Source: Phaeobacter sp. QD34_24
GTDB lineage: Bacteria > Pseudomonadota > Alphaproteobacteria > Rhodobacterales > Rhodobacteraceae
Assembly (NCBI RefSeq): GCF_028890115.1
Contig: NZ_JARCJD010000004.1
Location: 62,001 to 126,000 of the forward strand
Length of the DNA stretch: 64,000 bases
Direction of reading: 5' to 3'
The notes under the pieces were generated by a model. It was not told the origin of the DNA and searched no databases. It saw only the letters and a program-made list of their open reading frames with translations. The position numbers and the translations under genes were made by a program. Positions 42,936-50,995 of the stretch are shown here, one piece after another. Position 1 is the first letter of the stretch. Every line of letters starts with the position of its first letter.

Positions 42936-42964
42936 GACCGGGCCTGTGTGCCCGGTCTTTTTTT
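42936..42964 (+). terminator. terminator after the CenR-like gene
   Basis: GACCGGGC (42936-42943) pairs with 42950-42957 over six bases and is followed by seven T. It lies 143 bp after the stop codon, so the transcript has a long 3' tail. Confidence 0.92.
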
Positions 42965-43077
42965 GCCTGGTGGCCGGGCTGCTGCGCACTGGCCAATTCA
43001 CCTCTGGTATCTCGTGTGGCCAGCGGGCAAGAATGGCGCCGACACGCCGCAACCCCGCTGCCAAGAAAGAGACGCCG

Positions 43078-43866
43078 ATGCCCTTCACCCTTTGCACCTG
43101 GAACATCAACTCCGTCCGCCTGCGCGAGCCGATCGTGCTCAAGCTGCTGCAGGAAGAGGCGCCGGATGTGCTGTGCCTGCAAGAGTGCAAAAGCCCGGTT
43201 GAGAAGATCCCGATGGAGGGCTTTGCCGCGCTTGGTTACACCCACATGGTGGCGCGGGGTCAGAAGGGATACAACGGTGTGGCGATCCTATCGCGGATGC
43301 CCATCACCGAGGTCGGCAGCGAAGATTTTGCCGATCTTGGTCATGCCCGCCACATCGCGGGGCGGCTGGAGAATGGCGTCACCATCCACAATTTCTATGT
43401 GCCTGCGGGCGGCGATAAGCCCGACCGCGAGATCAACGAGAAGTTCGGCCAGAAGCTCGACTACCTCACCGGTATGCGGGACTGGTTCCATGGCGACAAG
43501 CCGCAGAAATCGATCCTGGTGGGCGATCTCAACATCGCCCCGCGCGAGGATGATGTCTGGGATCACAAGAAGCTTCTGAAGATCGTCAGCCACACGCCGG
43601 TCGAGGTGGAGCATCTGGCGGAAACCCAGGACGCGGGCGGCTGGGTCGATATCACCCGACAGGACATCCCGGATGGGCGGCTTTACAGCTGGTGGTCCTA
43701 TCGGGCGAAGGACTGGGATGCGGCGGACAAGGGGCGGCGGCTCGATCATATCTGGGCCACCGGCGATATCTCGAACGCCGGTCATTCCAGCCGGGTGCTG
43801 CGCGATGCCCGCGGCTGGGACAAACCCAGCGACCATGCGCCGGTCTTTGCCACCTTCGATCTCTAG
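43078..43866 (+). CDS. xthA: exodeoxyribonuclease III
   Basis: 262 residues of the EEP nuclease fold: LCTWNINSVRLREPIVLKLL, the metal-binding Glu in CLQECKSP, VGDLNIAPREDDVWD, and GRRLDHIWAT with the catalytic Asp and SDHAPV at the end. It is an AP endonuclease and 3'-5' exonuclease in base-excision repair. The start at 43078 follows AAGAGA and gives the standard MPFTLCTWNINSVRL. An open frame upstream to 42874 crosses a terminator and is not used. Confidence 0.95.
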   Translation: MPFTLCTWNINSVRLREPIVLKLLQEEAPDVLCLQECKSPVEKIPMEGFAALGYTHMVARGQKGYNGVAILSRMPITEVGSEDFADLGHARHIAGRLENGVTIHNFYVPAGGDKPDREINEKFGQKLDYLTGMRDWFHGDKPQKSILVGDLNIAPREDDVWDHKKLLKIVSHTPVEVEHLAETQDAGGWVDITRQDIPDGRLYSWWSYRAKDWDAADKGRRLDHIWATGDISNAGHSSRVLRDARGWDKPSDHAPVFATFDL

Positions 43867-43885
43867 CACCTGGCGGCAGGGCGGG

Positions 43886-43965
43886 GGGCTCCGGCCTGTT
43901 CTGGAGCAATCACAGATTGCCCCGCCACAGTTGGGCCGGGCGCCGTGCTGGCGCACGGCGGGGCT
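43886..43965 (+). repeat. two-hairpin intergenic element, copy 3
   Basis: Head GGGCTCCGGCC at 43886; hairpin 1 GCAATC/GATTGC (43906-43920, loop ACA); core TTGGGCC at 43931-43937; hairpin 2 CGCCGTGC/GCACGGCG (43941-43960, loop TGGC). It forms an inverted pair with the copy at 44003-44072. This 310-bp gap holds no gene. Confidence 0.8.
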
Positions 43966-44002
43966 CTGTTGGCTTCTGTCATGGATAGACGCGCAACCGT
44001 AG

Positions 44003-44072
44003 TGCGCTTGCGCGCTGCGCGGCCCAAGGCCGCATAAAGGCGCCCGGTCAGGGCGCCTACGGGCGCGGGAGT
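44003..44072 (-). repeat. two-hairpin intergenic element, copy 4 (inverted)
   Basis: Read on the minus strand: head CTCCCGC (44065-44071); hairpin 1 AGGCGCCC/GGGCGCCT (44038-44058, loop TGACC); core TTGGGCC (44021-44027); a weaker GCGC-rich hairpin 2 (about 44003-44020). It faces copy 3 head on. Confidence 0.7.
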
Positions 44073-44099
44073 GTCCCGCTCGCCGGTCTTGAGCGGGAC
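44073..44099. repeat. inverted repeat adjoining element copy 4
   Basis: GTCCCGCT (44073-44080) pairs perfectly with 44092-44099 across 11 bases. It abuts the head of copy 4, is not part of the shared plan, and lies about 80 bp before the thioredoxin-like gene. Confidence 0.6.
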
Positions 44100-44176
44100 G
44101 GTCTGAGAACTCCTCTCTTGGTTTCTGGACCGCAGCGATCCATATAGGGGGCAAGTTCCAAACGGAGAACAAGAGC

Positions 44177-45112
44177 ATGATGGATATTCTCGGTGGTGGC
44201 GGCGCAGCGGCGCCCGCGGGTGACCTGATCAAGGACGTGACAGAAGCGACCTTTATGCAGGATGTGGTCGAAGCCTCGATGCAGGCGCCGGTGATCGTCG
44301 ATTTCTGGGCACCCTGGTGCGGCCCCTGCAAGACGCTCGGCCCGGCGCTGGAGGCGGCGGTGACGCGCGCGAAAGGTGCTGTCACAATGGCCAAGATCGA
44401 TGTGGATCAGAACCAGCGCCTGGCGCAGGCACTGGCACAGCAGGGCCTGCCGCTGCAGTCGATCCCCACGGTTGTGGCCTTTGTGCAGGGTCGCCCGATC
44501 GACATGTTCCAGGGTGCGCTGCCGCCCAGCGAGATCGACGCCTTCCTGAAAAAGGTGATCGAGGCTGCCGGCGGTGAAGCCGATGGCGGTCTGGGCGCTG
44601 CCCTTGAGGCCGCCGAAGAGATGCTCGCCGAAGGCGCCGTGGCCGATGCGGCGCAGACCTTTGCCGCCGTCCTGGGCGAGGATGACAAGAACGCCGCCGC
44701 CTATGGCGGACTTGCGCGGGCGCATATTGCCCTGGAAGACTTAGATCAGGCTGAGGCCATCCTGAACGGCGCCCCGGCCGAGATTTCCGCAGCCCCGGAG
44801 ATCGAAGCGGCCCGCGCCCAGATCGAACTGGCGCGCCAGGCGCAAAGCGCGGGTCCGGTGGCCGAATTGCGCGCCAAGGTCGAGGTGGATCCCGCCGATC
44901 ACGCGGCCCGGTTCGACCTGGCCCAGGCGCTGCATGCGGCGGGCGATGCCGAGGGTGCCGTGGCCGAGCTCTTGGACCTGTTCCGCCGGGATCGCGACTG
45001 GAACGATGGCGCGGCCAAGACGCAGCTCTTCACAATTTTTGATGCGCTGCAGCCCAACGATCCGGTGGTGCTGAACGGACGACGGAAATTGAGCTCGATG
45101 ATATTTGCCTGA
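44177..45112 (+). CDS. thioredoxin-TPR co-chaperone of the YbbN/CnoX family
   Basis: 311 residues. Residues about 20-125 are a thioredoxin fold with WAPWCGPCK; a cis-Pro (SIPTVVAF) follows; the C-terminal half is TPR-like helices (AEGAVADAAQTFAAVLGEDD, ALHAAGDAEGAVAELLDLF). This matches YbbN/CnoX, which holds unfolding proteins during oxidative stress and passes them to GroEL or DnaK. CGPC is intact, unlike the E. coli SQHC, so redox activity is likely. GGAG lies before the start. It is first in an operon with the LON-domain and Trm112 genes. Confidence 0.9.
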   Translation: MMDILGGGGAAAPAGDLIKDVTEATFMQDVVEASMQAPVIVDFWAPWCGPCKTLGPALEAAVTRAKGAVTMAKIDVDQNQRLAQALAQQGLPLQSIPTVVAFVQGRPIDMFQGALPPSEIDAFLKKVIEAAGGEADGGLGAALEAAEEMLAEGAVADAAQTFAAVLGEDDKNAAAYGGLARAHIALEDLDQAEAILNGAPAEISAAPEIEAARAQIELARQAQSAGPVAELRAKVEVDPADHAARFDLAQALHAAGDAEGAVAELLDLFRRDRDWNDGAAKTQLFTIFDALQPNDPVVLNGRRKLSSMIFA

Positions 45113-45139
45113 CGCGGCTGACGCGCTAGACTTCTTATC

Positions 45140-45784
45140 ATGTTCAACTCTGCAGACCTGCCGGATGTACTGCCTGTCTTTCCCTTGCCCGGGGCGCTGC
45201 TGCTGCCCCGGTCGAAACTGCCGCTGCATATCTTCGAGCCGCGCTACCTGCAGATGCTGGAAGACACGCTGAAAACCCCGGCACGCCTGATCGGCATGGT
45301 ACAGCCCTGTCCGGCGCGGGATGGCGGCGCCGAGGGTCTGCACAGCATCGGCTGCGCTGGTCGGATCACGCAATTCTCGGAAACCGAGGATGGCCGATAC
45401 CTGATCACCCTGTCCGGCGTGTCGCGCTATCGGATCAGCGAGGAATGCACGGGCTTCACCCCCTATCGCAAATGCCGGGTGGACTGGTCCGGCTTTGATG
45501 CGGACCTGGGCCGAGCCGAACCGGATTCCGGTCTGGAACGCGCGGCACTGCTGGAGCTGTTGTCGCGTTACTTTGCCGCCCGCAACCTGTCGACGGATTG
45601 GGACGCGCTACAAGGGGCTGATGACGAGCTGTTGATCAACTCCCTGTCGATGCTGCTGGACTTTGAGCCGGAGGACAAACAGGCCTTGCTTGAGGCTCCC
45701 TGTCTTGCCACAAGGCGGGAAACCCTAGTCACCCTGATCGAATTCGCTTTGCGAAGCGGTTCACACGAGGATCCCCTGCAATGA
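45140..45784 (+). CDS. LON peptidase substrate-binding domain protein
   Basis: 214 residues of the Lon N-terminal (LAN) domain without protease or ATPase parts: [28 protein letters not shown] at the start, [19 protein letters not shown] in the middle. Function unknown; it may bind misfolded peptides, in keeping with the co-chaperone upstream. It overlaps the Trm112 gene by 4 bp. Confidence 0.92.
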   Translation: MFNSADLPDVLPVFPLPGALLLPRSKLPLHIFEPRYLQMLEDTLKTPARLIGMVQPCPARDGGAEGLHSIGCAGRITQFSETEDGRYLITLSGVSRYRISEECTGFTPYRKCRVDWSGFDADLGRAEPDSGLERAALLELLSRYFAARNLSTDWDALQGADDELLINSLSMLLDFEPEDKQALLEAPCLATRRETLVTLIEFALRSGSHEDPLQ

Positions 45785-45975
45785 GCGACGCGCAAACCAC
45801 CCCGCCCGCCTTTGACCGCCGCATGCTGGAGGCGCTGGTCTGTCCGGTCACCCATGCGGTGCTGGAATATGACGCCGAGGCGCAGGAGCTGATCTCCAAA
45901 CCCGCCAACCTGGCCTTCCCGATCCGGGGTGGCATCCCGGTGATGCTGGTGGACGAGGCCCGCCCGCTGGAGTGA
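45781..45975 (+). CDS. Trm112-family zinc-ribbon-like protein
   Basis: 64 residues: [20 protein letters not shown] and [20 protein letters not shown] are the Trm112/YcaR pattern, here with one of the usual Cys residues left (CPVT) and no second pair, so zinc binding is doubtful. In other organisms Trm112 is a partner of methyltransferases. It overlaps the LON-domain gene. Confidence 0.88.
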   Translation: MSDAQTTPPAFDRRMLEALVCPVTHAVLEYDAEAQELISKPANLAFPIRGGIPVMLVDEARPLE

Positions 45976-45982
45976 GGGTGGT

Positions 45983-46759
45983 TTGACCGGACGAGGTTGG
46001 GCGCAAAGGAACTCTGTCACCATACGCGCCGCATGTGCTGCTCTCATTGCTGTCGGCTTTCTTCAGCTGATTGATGCGAGGATATTGGGTTCATCGATAG
46101 GGGTGTTTTCGATTCTCGCCCTGATGGTGTGGGCTGTTCCTTTGGTTCCGTTGATTGCGATACTGGCAGAGCGTTTGCGAAAAACTCCTGTATCGCCGGT
46201 ACTGGCAAAGTCAGCTTCAATCGCTTTTCTTCTGTCTGGAGTGCTGTTGACGCTGATCGTATCGGCATTCGCTTCGCCAAAATCGGGCCTTATGGTGATG
46301 TTCCATGGTGGTGCGCTGTCGCTTGGAGCGGCGGCAAGCCTGCTGTTCCTCGGGGGCAAGGGGCTGGGGCCCTTTGCAGCACGCGCTGCCTTGTCGGGAA
46401 TGGCCGTCGCCACAGTGGTTGCACTCTGGTCGATCCTTGCGGCTGTCATGGTGGTTGGTCACGCAAACAGACTTGCCGCGGGAGCGCCATTCTGCATTGC
46501 GCATCACGGTCCTTCGGCACAAGTCCGGTCGATCTGGGATCTGCGGGGGTTTTCGTTTTACACAACTGATTCAGGGTACAAATTAAACTCCGGCTGGTAT
46601 TTTCACGGGGTCATGATCGTCGACAAGGAGGGCGGGCGTCAGTATTTCAACTGGTCGCCACGACGCATGCGGTTTGAGAGGATCGAACACCCAGGGCGGT
46701 TCATTGCGCCATTGCGAGATCTCTGTGAGCCGTCCTTGGAGTTCTGGTCCGAAGTGTAA
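45983..46759 (+). CDS. uncharacterised membrane protein
   Basis: 258 residues from a TTG start seven bases after the Trm112 stop with GAGGG in front. Five or so hydrophobic segments fill residues about 15-165 (AACAALIAVGFLQLI, VFSILALMVWAVPLVPLIAI, SASIAFLLSGVLLTLIVSAF, and others), followed by a soluble C-terminal domain (SFYTTDSGYKLNSGWYFHGV) likely outside. I do not recognise the family. Codon third positions are less GC-rich than neighbours, suggesting acquisition or weak selection. An element copy follows directly. Confidence 0.7.
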   Translation: MTGRGWAQRNSVTIRAACAALIAVGFLQLIDARILGSSIGVFSILALMVWAVPLVPLIAILAERLRKTPVSPVLAKSASIAFLLSGVLLTLIVSAFASPKSGLMVMFHGGALSLGAAASLLFLGGKGLGPFAARAALSGMAVATVVALWSILAAVMVVGHANRLAAGAPFCIAHHGPSAQVRSIWDLRGFSFYTTDSGYKLNSGWYFHGVMIVDKEGGRQYFNWSPRRMRFERIEHPGRFIAPLRDLCEPSLEFWSEV

Positions 46760-46769
46760 CGAGAGCGAA

Positions 46770-46857
46770 GGGCTCCCGCGTCCGGCCTGTCCTTTGGCTG
46801 CGCCAAAGCAAAGGCGCGGACTTGGGCCCGGCGCCGCGCTGGGGCGCGGCGCGGTTG
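46770..46857 (+). repeat. two-hairpin intergenic element, copy 5
   Basis: Head GGGCTCCCGC at 46770; hairpin 1 CTTTGGC/GCCAAAG (46792-46808, loop TGC); core TTGGGCC at 46822-46828; hairpin 2 GCGCCGCGC paired with 46844-46852 (loop TGGG). It fills a convergent gap of 106 bp. Confidence 0.85.
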
Positions 46858-46865
46858 CACCCTGA

Positions 46866-48092
46866 TCAGATGGGCTTGCCCTGCAACAGACGTGGCAGAT
46901 CGCCGGTCAGGCCCGCAGCCTCGCGCATGAAACCACGGCGCAGGCCGGGCAGGGCGCCTGCCAGCCCCATGCCGATATCGCGGCCCAGCCGCAAAAGCGG
47001 GTTGTCGTTGGAAAAGAGCTTGTTGAACACATCGGTGGCCATCGCTAGCGTCGCGGTGTCAAAGCGGCGCCACTGCTGGTAGCGCTCCAGCACCAGCGAC
47101 GATCCGATATCCTCGCCACGCCTTGTGGCTTCGGTCAGCACTTCGGCGAGCGCACCCACATCGCGCAGGCCCGCGTTCAGGCCCTGTCCTGCGATCGGGT
47201 GCATCCCGTGGGCGGCGTCGCCGATCAACGCCAGACGGTCCGCGATGAAGCTGTTGGCGACGGTGAGGTTCAGCGGATAGGTGAAGCGTTTGCCCGCCAG
47301 TGAAATCTCGCCCAGGAAATCCCCGAAGCGGGGCTTGAGTGCTGCGATATAACCGGCGTCATCCAGCGCCTGGATGGCTGCGGCGGTTTCGGTCTTCTCG
47401 CTCCAGACGATGGAGGAGCGGTTGCCGGGCAGGGGCAGGATGGCCAGCGGCCCGGCGGGCATGAAGAACTGATGGGCGATGCCGCCATGGGGTTTCTCAT
47501 GATCGATGGCGCAGACCAGTGCTGTCTGCCCGTAGTCCCAGCCGCTGCGCTTGATCCCGGCCCGCAGGGCGGTGCCGCTTTTGCGCCCGTCGGAGCCGAC
47601 CAGCAGCCTGCCGCGCAGTTCGGAGCCGTCATCCAGGGTCACGGTGACGCCGGTCTGATCGGGGGATTGTGCCACCACGCGGCGCCCGTTCACCGTGGTG
47701 ATCAGCGGCTCATCTTTCATGGTGGCCAGGAAGGCGCGGCGCAGGAAGCGATCCTCGACCATGAAGCCCATCGGGCCTTCCTCGATCTCGGTATGATCGA
47801 AATGGATGAAGAAGGGTGCGGGGCCCTCACCGGCGTGACCGTCCGAGGCCTTGATCTCCAGCATCGGCTGCGCCTGGTCGGCCACGTGTTGCCAGACGCC
47901 GATCCGGTCCAGCAGGCGCTTGGAGGCCAGCGCAAGCGCATAGCCGCGCCCGTCGAACCCGTCGTCCTGCAGGGCCAGTTCGGGGAGGGCGTCGATCACG
48001 GTCACGCTGTGGCCGGTCTGGGCCAGCGCAAGGGCAAGGGCCGGGCCATTCAGCCCGCCGCCAACGATCAGGATATCGGAGCTGTTCTTCAT
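46866..48092 (-). CDS. UbiH/UbiF/Coq6-type FAD monooxygenase
   Basis: 408 residues. The FAD motif ILIVGGGLNGPALALALAQ opens the protein; LLVGSDGRKS and ADRLALIGDAAHGMHPIAGQGLNAGLRD are the second and third signatures of the UbiH family. It hydroxylates the ring of a ubiquinone precursor; which position cannot be told. I start it at 48092, where homologues usually begin. An ATG at 48140 has a GAGG seven bases upstream and would add 16 residues. Confidence 0.9.
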   Translation of the reverse strand: MKNSSDILIVGGGLNGPALALALAQTGHSVTVIDALPELALQDDGFDGRGYALALASKRLLDRIGVWQHVADQAQPMLEIKASDGHAGEGPAPFFIHFDHTEIEEGPMGFMVEDRFLRRAFLATMKDEPLITTVNGRRVVAQSPDQTGVTVTLDDGSELRGRLLVGSDGRKSGTALRAGIKRSGWDYGQTALVCAIDHEKPHGGIAHQFFMPAGPLAILPLPGNRSSIVWSEKTETAAAIQALDDAGYIAALKPRFGDFLGEISLAGKRFTYPLNLTVANSFIADRLALIGDAAHGMHPIAGQGLNAGLRDVGALAEVLTEATRRGEDIGSSLVLERYQQWRRFDTATLAMATDVFNKLFSNDNPLLRLGRDIGMGLAGALPGLRRGFMREAAGLTGDLPRLLQGKPI

Positions 48093-48227
48093 GGGGTGCA
48101 ATATGCGCCTTGCGCGGGGATTGTCCAACCGATTGTCCATTCGGGCGCCTCAACATCCTGCGTGGGATTGCCGCGCCGTGCCGCTGCCGCTACCGTCGCG
48201 TCAAACGGATCAGGGGAGATCAACGGG

Positions 48228-49559
48228 ATGCATGAATGGCTGAAGATGACGGCGGCGGAATTGGGGCGCGGGATCGAGGCCGGGGAGATCGATCCGATCG
48301 ACCTGACCGGCTGTTATCTGGATGCCATCGATGCCCACCCGCTGCGCGACAGGATCTACACGCAAGTCACCCATGAGCGCGCCCTGGCCGAGGCCGAGGC
48401 GGCGTCGCAACGGGCCAAGCTGGGTCTGCGGCGCTCTGCCCTGGACGGGGTGCCGATCAGCTGGAAGGACCTGTTTGACAGTGCCGGAACCCAGACCGAG
48501 GCTGGATCGGACCTGTTGAAGGGCCGGGTGCCAGAGCACGATGCGCGGGTTCTGGCAAATGCCACATCGATGGGGACAGTGTGCCTTGGCAAGACCCATA
48601 TGAGCGAGCTGGCCTTTTCCGGTCTGGGCCTGAACCCGGTGAAGGCAACGCCGCCCTGTGTGACTGACGAGGATGCGGCACCGGGGGGGTCCTCATCCGG
48701 GGCGGCAGCTTCGGTGGCCTATGGGCTGGCGGCCTGCGGGATCGGATCTGACACCGGTGGATCGGTGCGGATCCCCTCGGCCTGGAACAACCTGGTGGGG
48801 CTGAAGACCACCTCGGGGCGGATCAGCCTGGAAGGCGTCGTGCCGCTGTGCCTGAAGTTCGATACGGTCGGACCGCTTGCGCGTTCGGTCGAGGATGCCG
48901 GGCTGATGCTGGGTCTCATGGAGGGCACATCGGGGCCGGACCTGCGCAACCCGCCGTCGCTGAAGGGCTGCCGCTTTGCCGATCTGCGCAGCATTGCCTG
49001 GGACGATCTGGAGCCCGAGATCGCCGCCGCCCATGTGGAAACCCTGGGCAGGCTGAAGGCCGCAGGCGCCGAGATTGTGCCGCTGGAGGTGCCGCAGCTG
49101 GAAGAGGCGATGGGCCTCAGCGCGATCCTTTTCACGACCGAGGCCTATGGGTTGTGGAAGGATGTGATCGAGGCCAGTCCCGATGTGATGTTTGCCGAGA
49201 TCCTGGAACGCTTCCGGTCGGGCGCACAGCATAGCGGGGCTGATTACGTGGCAGCCTGGGCCAAGCTGGAGCAGTGCCGGATGGCCTGGGATCAGGCGGT
49301 TTCGGGCTTTGACGGGGTGCTGACGCCGACCTGCCCGATCCTGCCGCCCAATATGGAACGGCTGCACAGCGATCATGACTACTACGTCAAGGCCAACCTT
49401 CTGACCCTGCGCAACACCCGTATCGGCAACCTGATGGGGCTTTGCGCGCTGAGCCTGCCGACCGGCAAAGCCAGCTGCGGCTTGCAGATCCTTGGCCACC
49501 CCGATTGCGAAGAGGCGCTGTTGCGCATCGGGGCCAGTGTCGAGCTGGCCCTCTCCTGA
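48228..49559 (+). CDS. amidase-signature family hydrolase
   Basis: 443 residues. The Ser-cis-Ser-Lys triad is in view: Lys in ISWKDLFDSAG, cis-Ser in APGGSSSGAAAS and the nucleophile Ser in GIGSDTGGSVRIPSAW. It hydrolyses an amide; substrate unknown. It is not a clear GatA: no GatB/GatC adjoins it. The ATG at 48228 follows GGGGAGA. The DapC-like gene follows 142 bp later. Confidence 0.9.
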   Translation: MHEWLKMTAAELGRGIEAGEIDPIDLTGCYLDAIDAHPLRDRIYTQVTHERALAEAEAASQRAKLGLRRSALDGVPISWKDLFDSAGTQTEAGSDLLKGRVPEHDARVLANATSMGTVCLGKTHMSELAFSGLGLNPVKATPPCVTDEDAAPGGSSSGAAASVAYGLAACGIGSDTGGSVRIPSAWNNLVGLKTTSGRISLEGVVPLCLKFDTVGPLARSVEDAGLMLGLMEGTSGPDLRNPPSLKGCRFADLRSIAWDDLEPEIAAAHVETLGRLKAAGAEIVPLEVPQLEEAMGLSAILFTTEAYGLWKDVIEASPDVMFAEILERFRSGAQHSGADYVAAWAKLEQCRMAWDQAVSGFDGVLTPTCPILPPNMERLHSDHDYYVKANLLTLRNTRIGNLMGLCALSLPTGKASCGLQILGHPDCEEALLRIGASVELALS

Positions 49560-49701
49560 TGGCCGCAGGGCAGCGCCTGGGGCGTTGTCCTGAAAGCCAC
49601 AACTTGATCGCGCGGCGTCCATGCGACTGGACGGATGGGGCCGCGCTCTGTACCTTATCTGCAAACGGGGCGCCAATGATCCCGAACCTGAGGCATAAGC
49701 G

Positions 49702-50880
49702 ATGAACTTCCCTGAGCGGTTTTCGAACCTGCCAGCCTATGCGTTTCCGCGTTTGCGGGCGCTTTTGGACCACCACGCCCCGGGCGGGGATGTGGTGCAT
49801 ATGACCATTGGGGAGCCGAAACACGCCTTTCCGGCCTGGGTCACGGATGTGATCGCGGAGAATGCCGCCGGGTTCAACAGCTACCCGCCCAACGACGGTT
49901 CCGACGATCTGCGACAGGCCATGTGCGACTGGATCGCCCGCCGCTATGGCGTGACGATGGAGCCGGACCGCAACGTCATGGCGCTGAACGGCACCCGTGA
50001 GGGGCTGTACAATGCGGCGATGGCGCTGTGCCCCGAGACCAAGAATGGCCAGCGGCCCGTGGTGCTGATCCCGAACCCGTTCTACCAGGTCTATATGGTG
50101 GCGGCGATCTCGGTCGGGGCCGAGCCGGTCTTTGTGCCCGCGACCTCTGCGACCGGCCATCTGCCCGATTACGCCAGCCTGCCTGAGGAGGTGCTGAACC
50201 GCACCGCCGTGGCCTATATCTGCTCGCCCGCGAACCCGCAGGGGGCCGTTGCCAGCCGCGACTATTGGGCCGATCTGATCCGGCTGGCCGAAAAGTATGA
50301 TTTCCGCATCTTTGCCGATGAATGCTATTCCGAGATCTACCGCGATAGCGCGCCCGTTGGCGCATTGACCGTCGCGCAGGAGCTGGGCGCCGATCCCGAG
50401 CGGGTGGTGTTGTTCAACTCGCTGTCGAAACGTTCGAACCTGCCTGGCCTGCGCGCCGGGCTGATCGCGGGTGGACCTGAAAGCATCACGCGTATCAAGC
50501 AGTTGCGCGCCTACACCGGTGCCCCGATGCCCGGACCTCTGCAGGCAGCGGCGGCGCGGGTCTGGGCCGATGAGGCGCATGTGGAGGAAAACCGCGCACT
50601 GTATCAGGAAAAGTACCGCATCGCGGATGAGGTCCTGGGCGGCCTCAACGGCTATATGGCGCCCGAGGCCGGGTTCTTCCTGTGGCTGCCGGTCGAGGAC
50701 GGCGAGGCCGCGGCGCTGAAGCTGTGGACCGAGACGGGCGTGCGGGTTCTGCCCGGTGCCTATCTGGCGCAGGGCGAGGCGGCAGAAAATCCGGGCGCAG
50801 GATACATCCGGGTGGCGCTGGTCGCCCCGGCTGACACCACACGGGCGGCGCTGACCACTCTGCGCGACTGCCTGTACTGA
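49702..50880 (+). CDS. class I/II aminotransferase, succinyldiaminopimelate transaminase-like (DapC)
   Basis: 392 residues. The PLP Lys is in [15 protein letters not shown], a form found in DapC-type succinyldiaminopimelate aminotransferases; [21 protein letters not shown] and [18 protein letters not shown] match the same group. It would make an amino acid precursor of lysine and peptidoglycan. Other class I transaminases are possible. It precedes ftsK by 115 bp. Confidence 0.88.
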   Translation: MNFPERFSNLPAYAFPRLRALLDHHAPGGDVVHMTIGEPKHAFPAWVTDVIAENAAGFNSYPPNDGSDDLRQAMCDWIARRYGVTMEPDRNVMALNGTREGLYNAAMALCPETKNGQRPVVLIPNPFYQVYMVAAISVGAEPVFVPATSATGHLPDYASLPEEVLNRTAVAYICSPANPQGAVASRDYWADLIRLAEKYDFRIFADECYSEIYRDSAPVGALTVAQELGADPERVVLFNSLSKRSNLPGLRAGLIAGGPESITRIKQLRAYTGAPMPGPLQAAAARVWADEAHVEENRALYQEKYRIADEVLGGLNGYMAPEAGFFLWLPVEDGEAAALKLWTETGVRVLPGAYLAQGEAAENPGAGYIRVALVAPADTTRAALTTLRDCLY

Positions 50881-50995
50881 AACGACTGCGGCTCGCCCCC
50901 GGCAGCGGGGCGGGTGGCCAAGATCAAGAGAGCAAAGCAGGTACAGACCTGGCGGGACAGCCGGGCGGACTGCGACAACTGGAACTGAGGTAGGC

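Noticed and set aside
42874-43077. An upstream extension of xthA by 68 codons
   Set aside because: It includes the terminator at 42936-42964 and adds residues absent from exonuclease III; the start at 43078 has a ribosome site.
47472-48227. A long plus-strand extension upstream of the amidase
   Set aside because: It is antisense to the UbiH-like gene; the amidase starts at 48228 with GGGGAGA upstream.
50880-50995. A GC hairpin (CGCCCC/GGGGCG) before ftsK as an element copy
   Set aside because: It lacks the TTGGGC core and the second hairpin, so it does not belong to the two-hairpin family.
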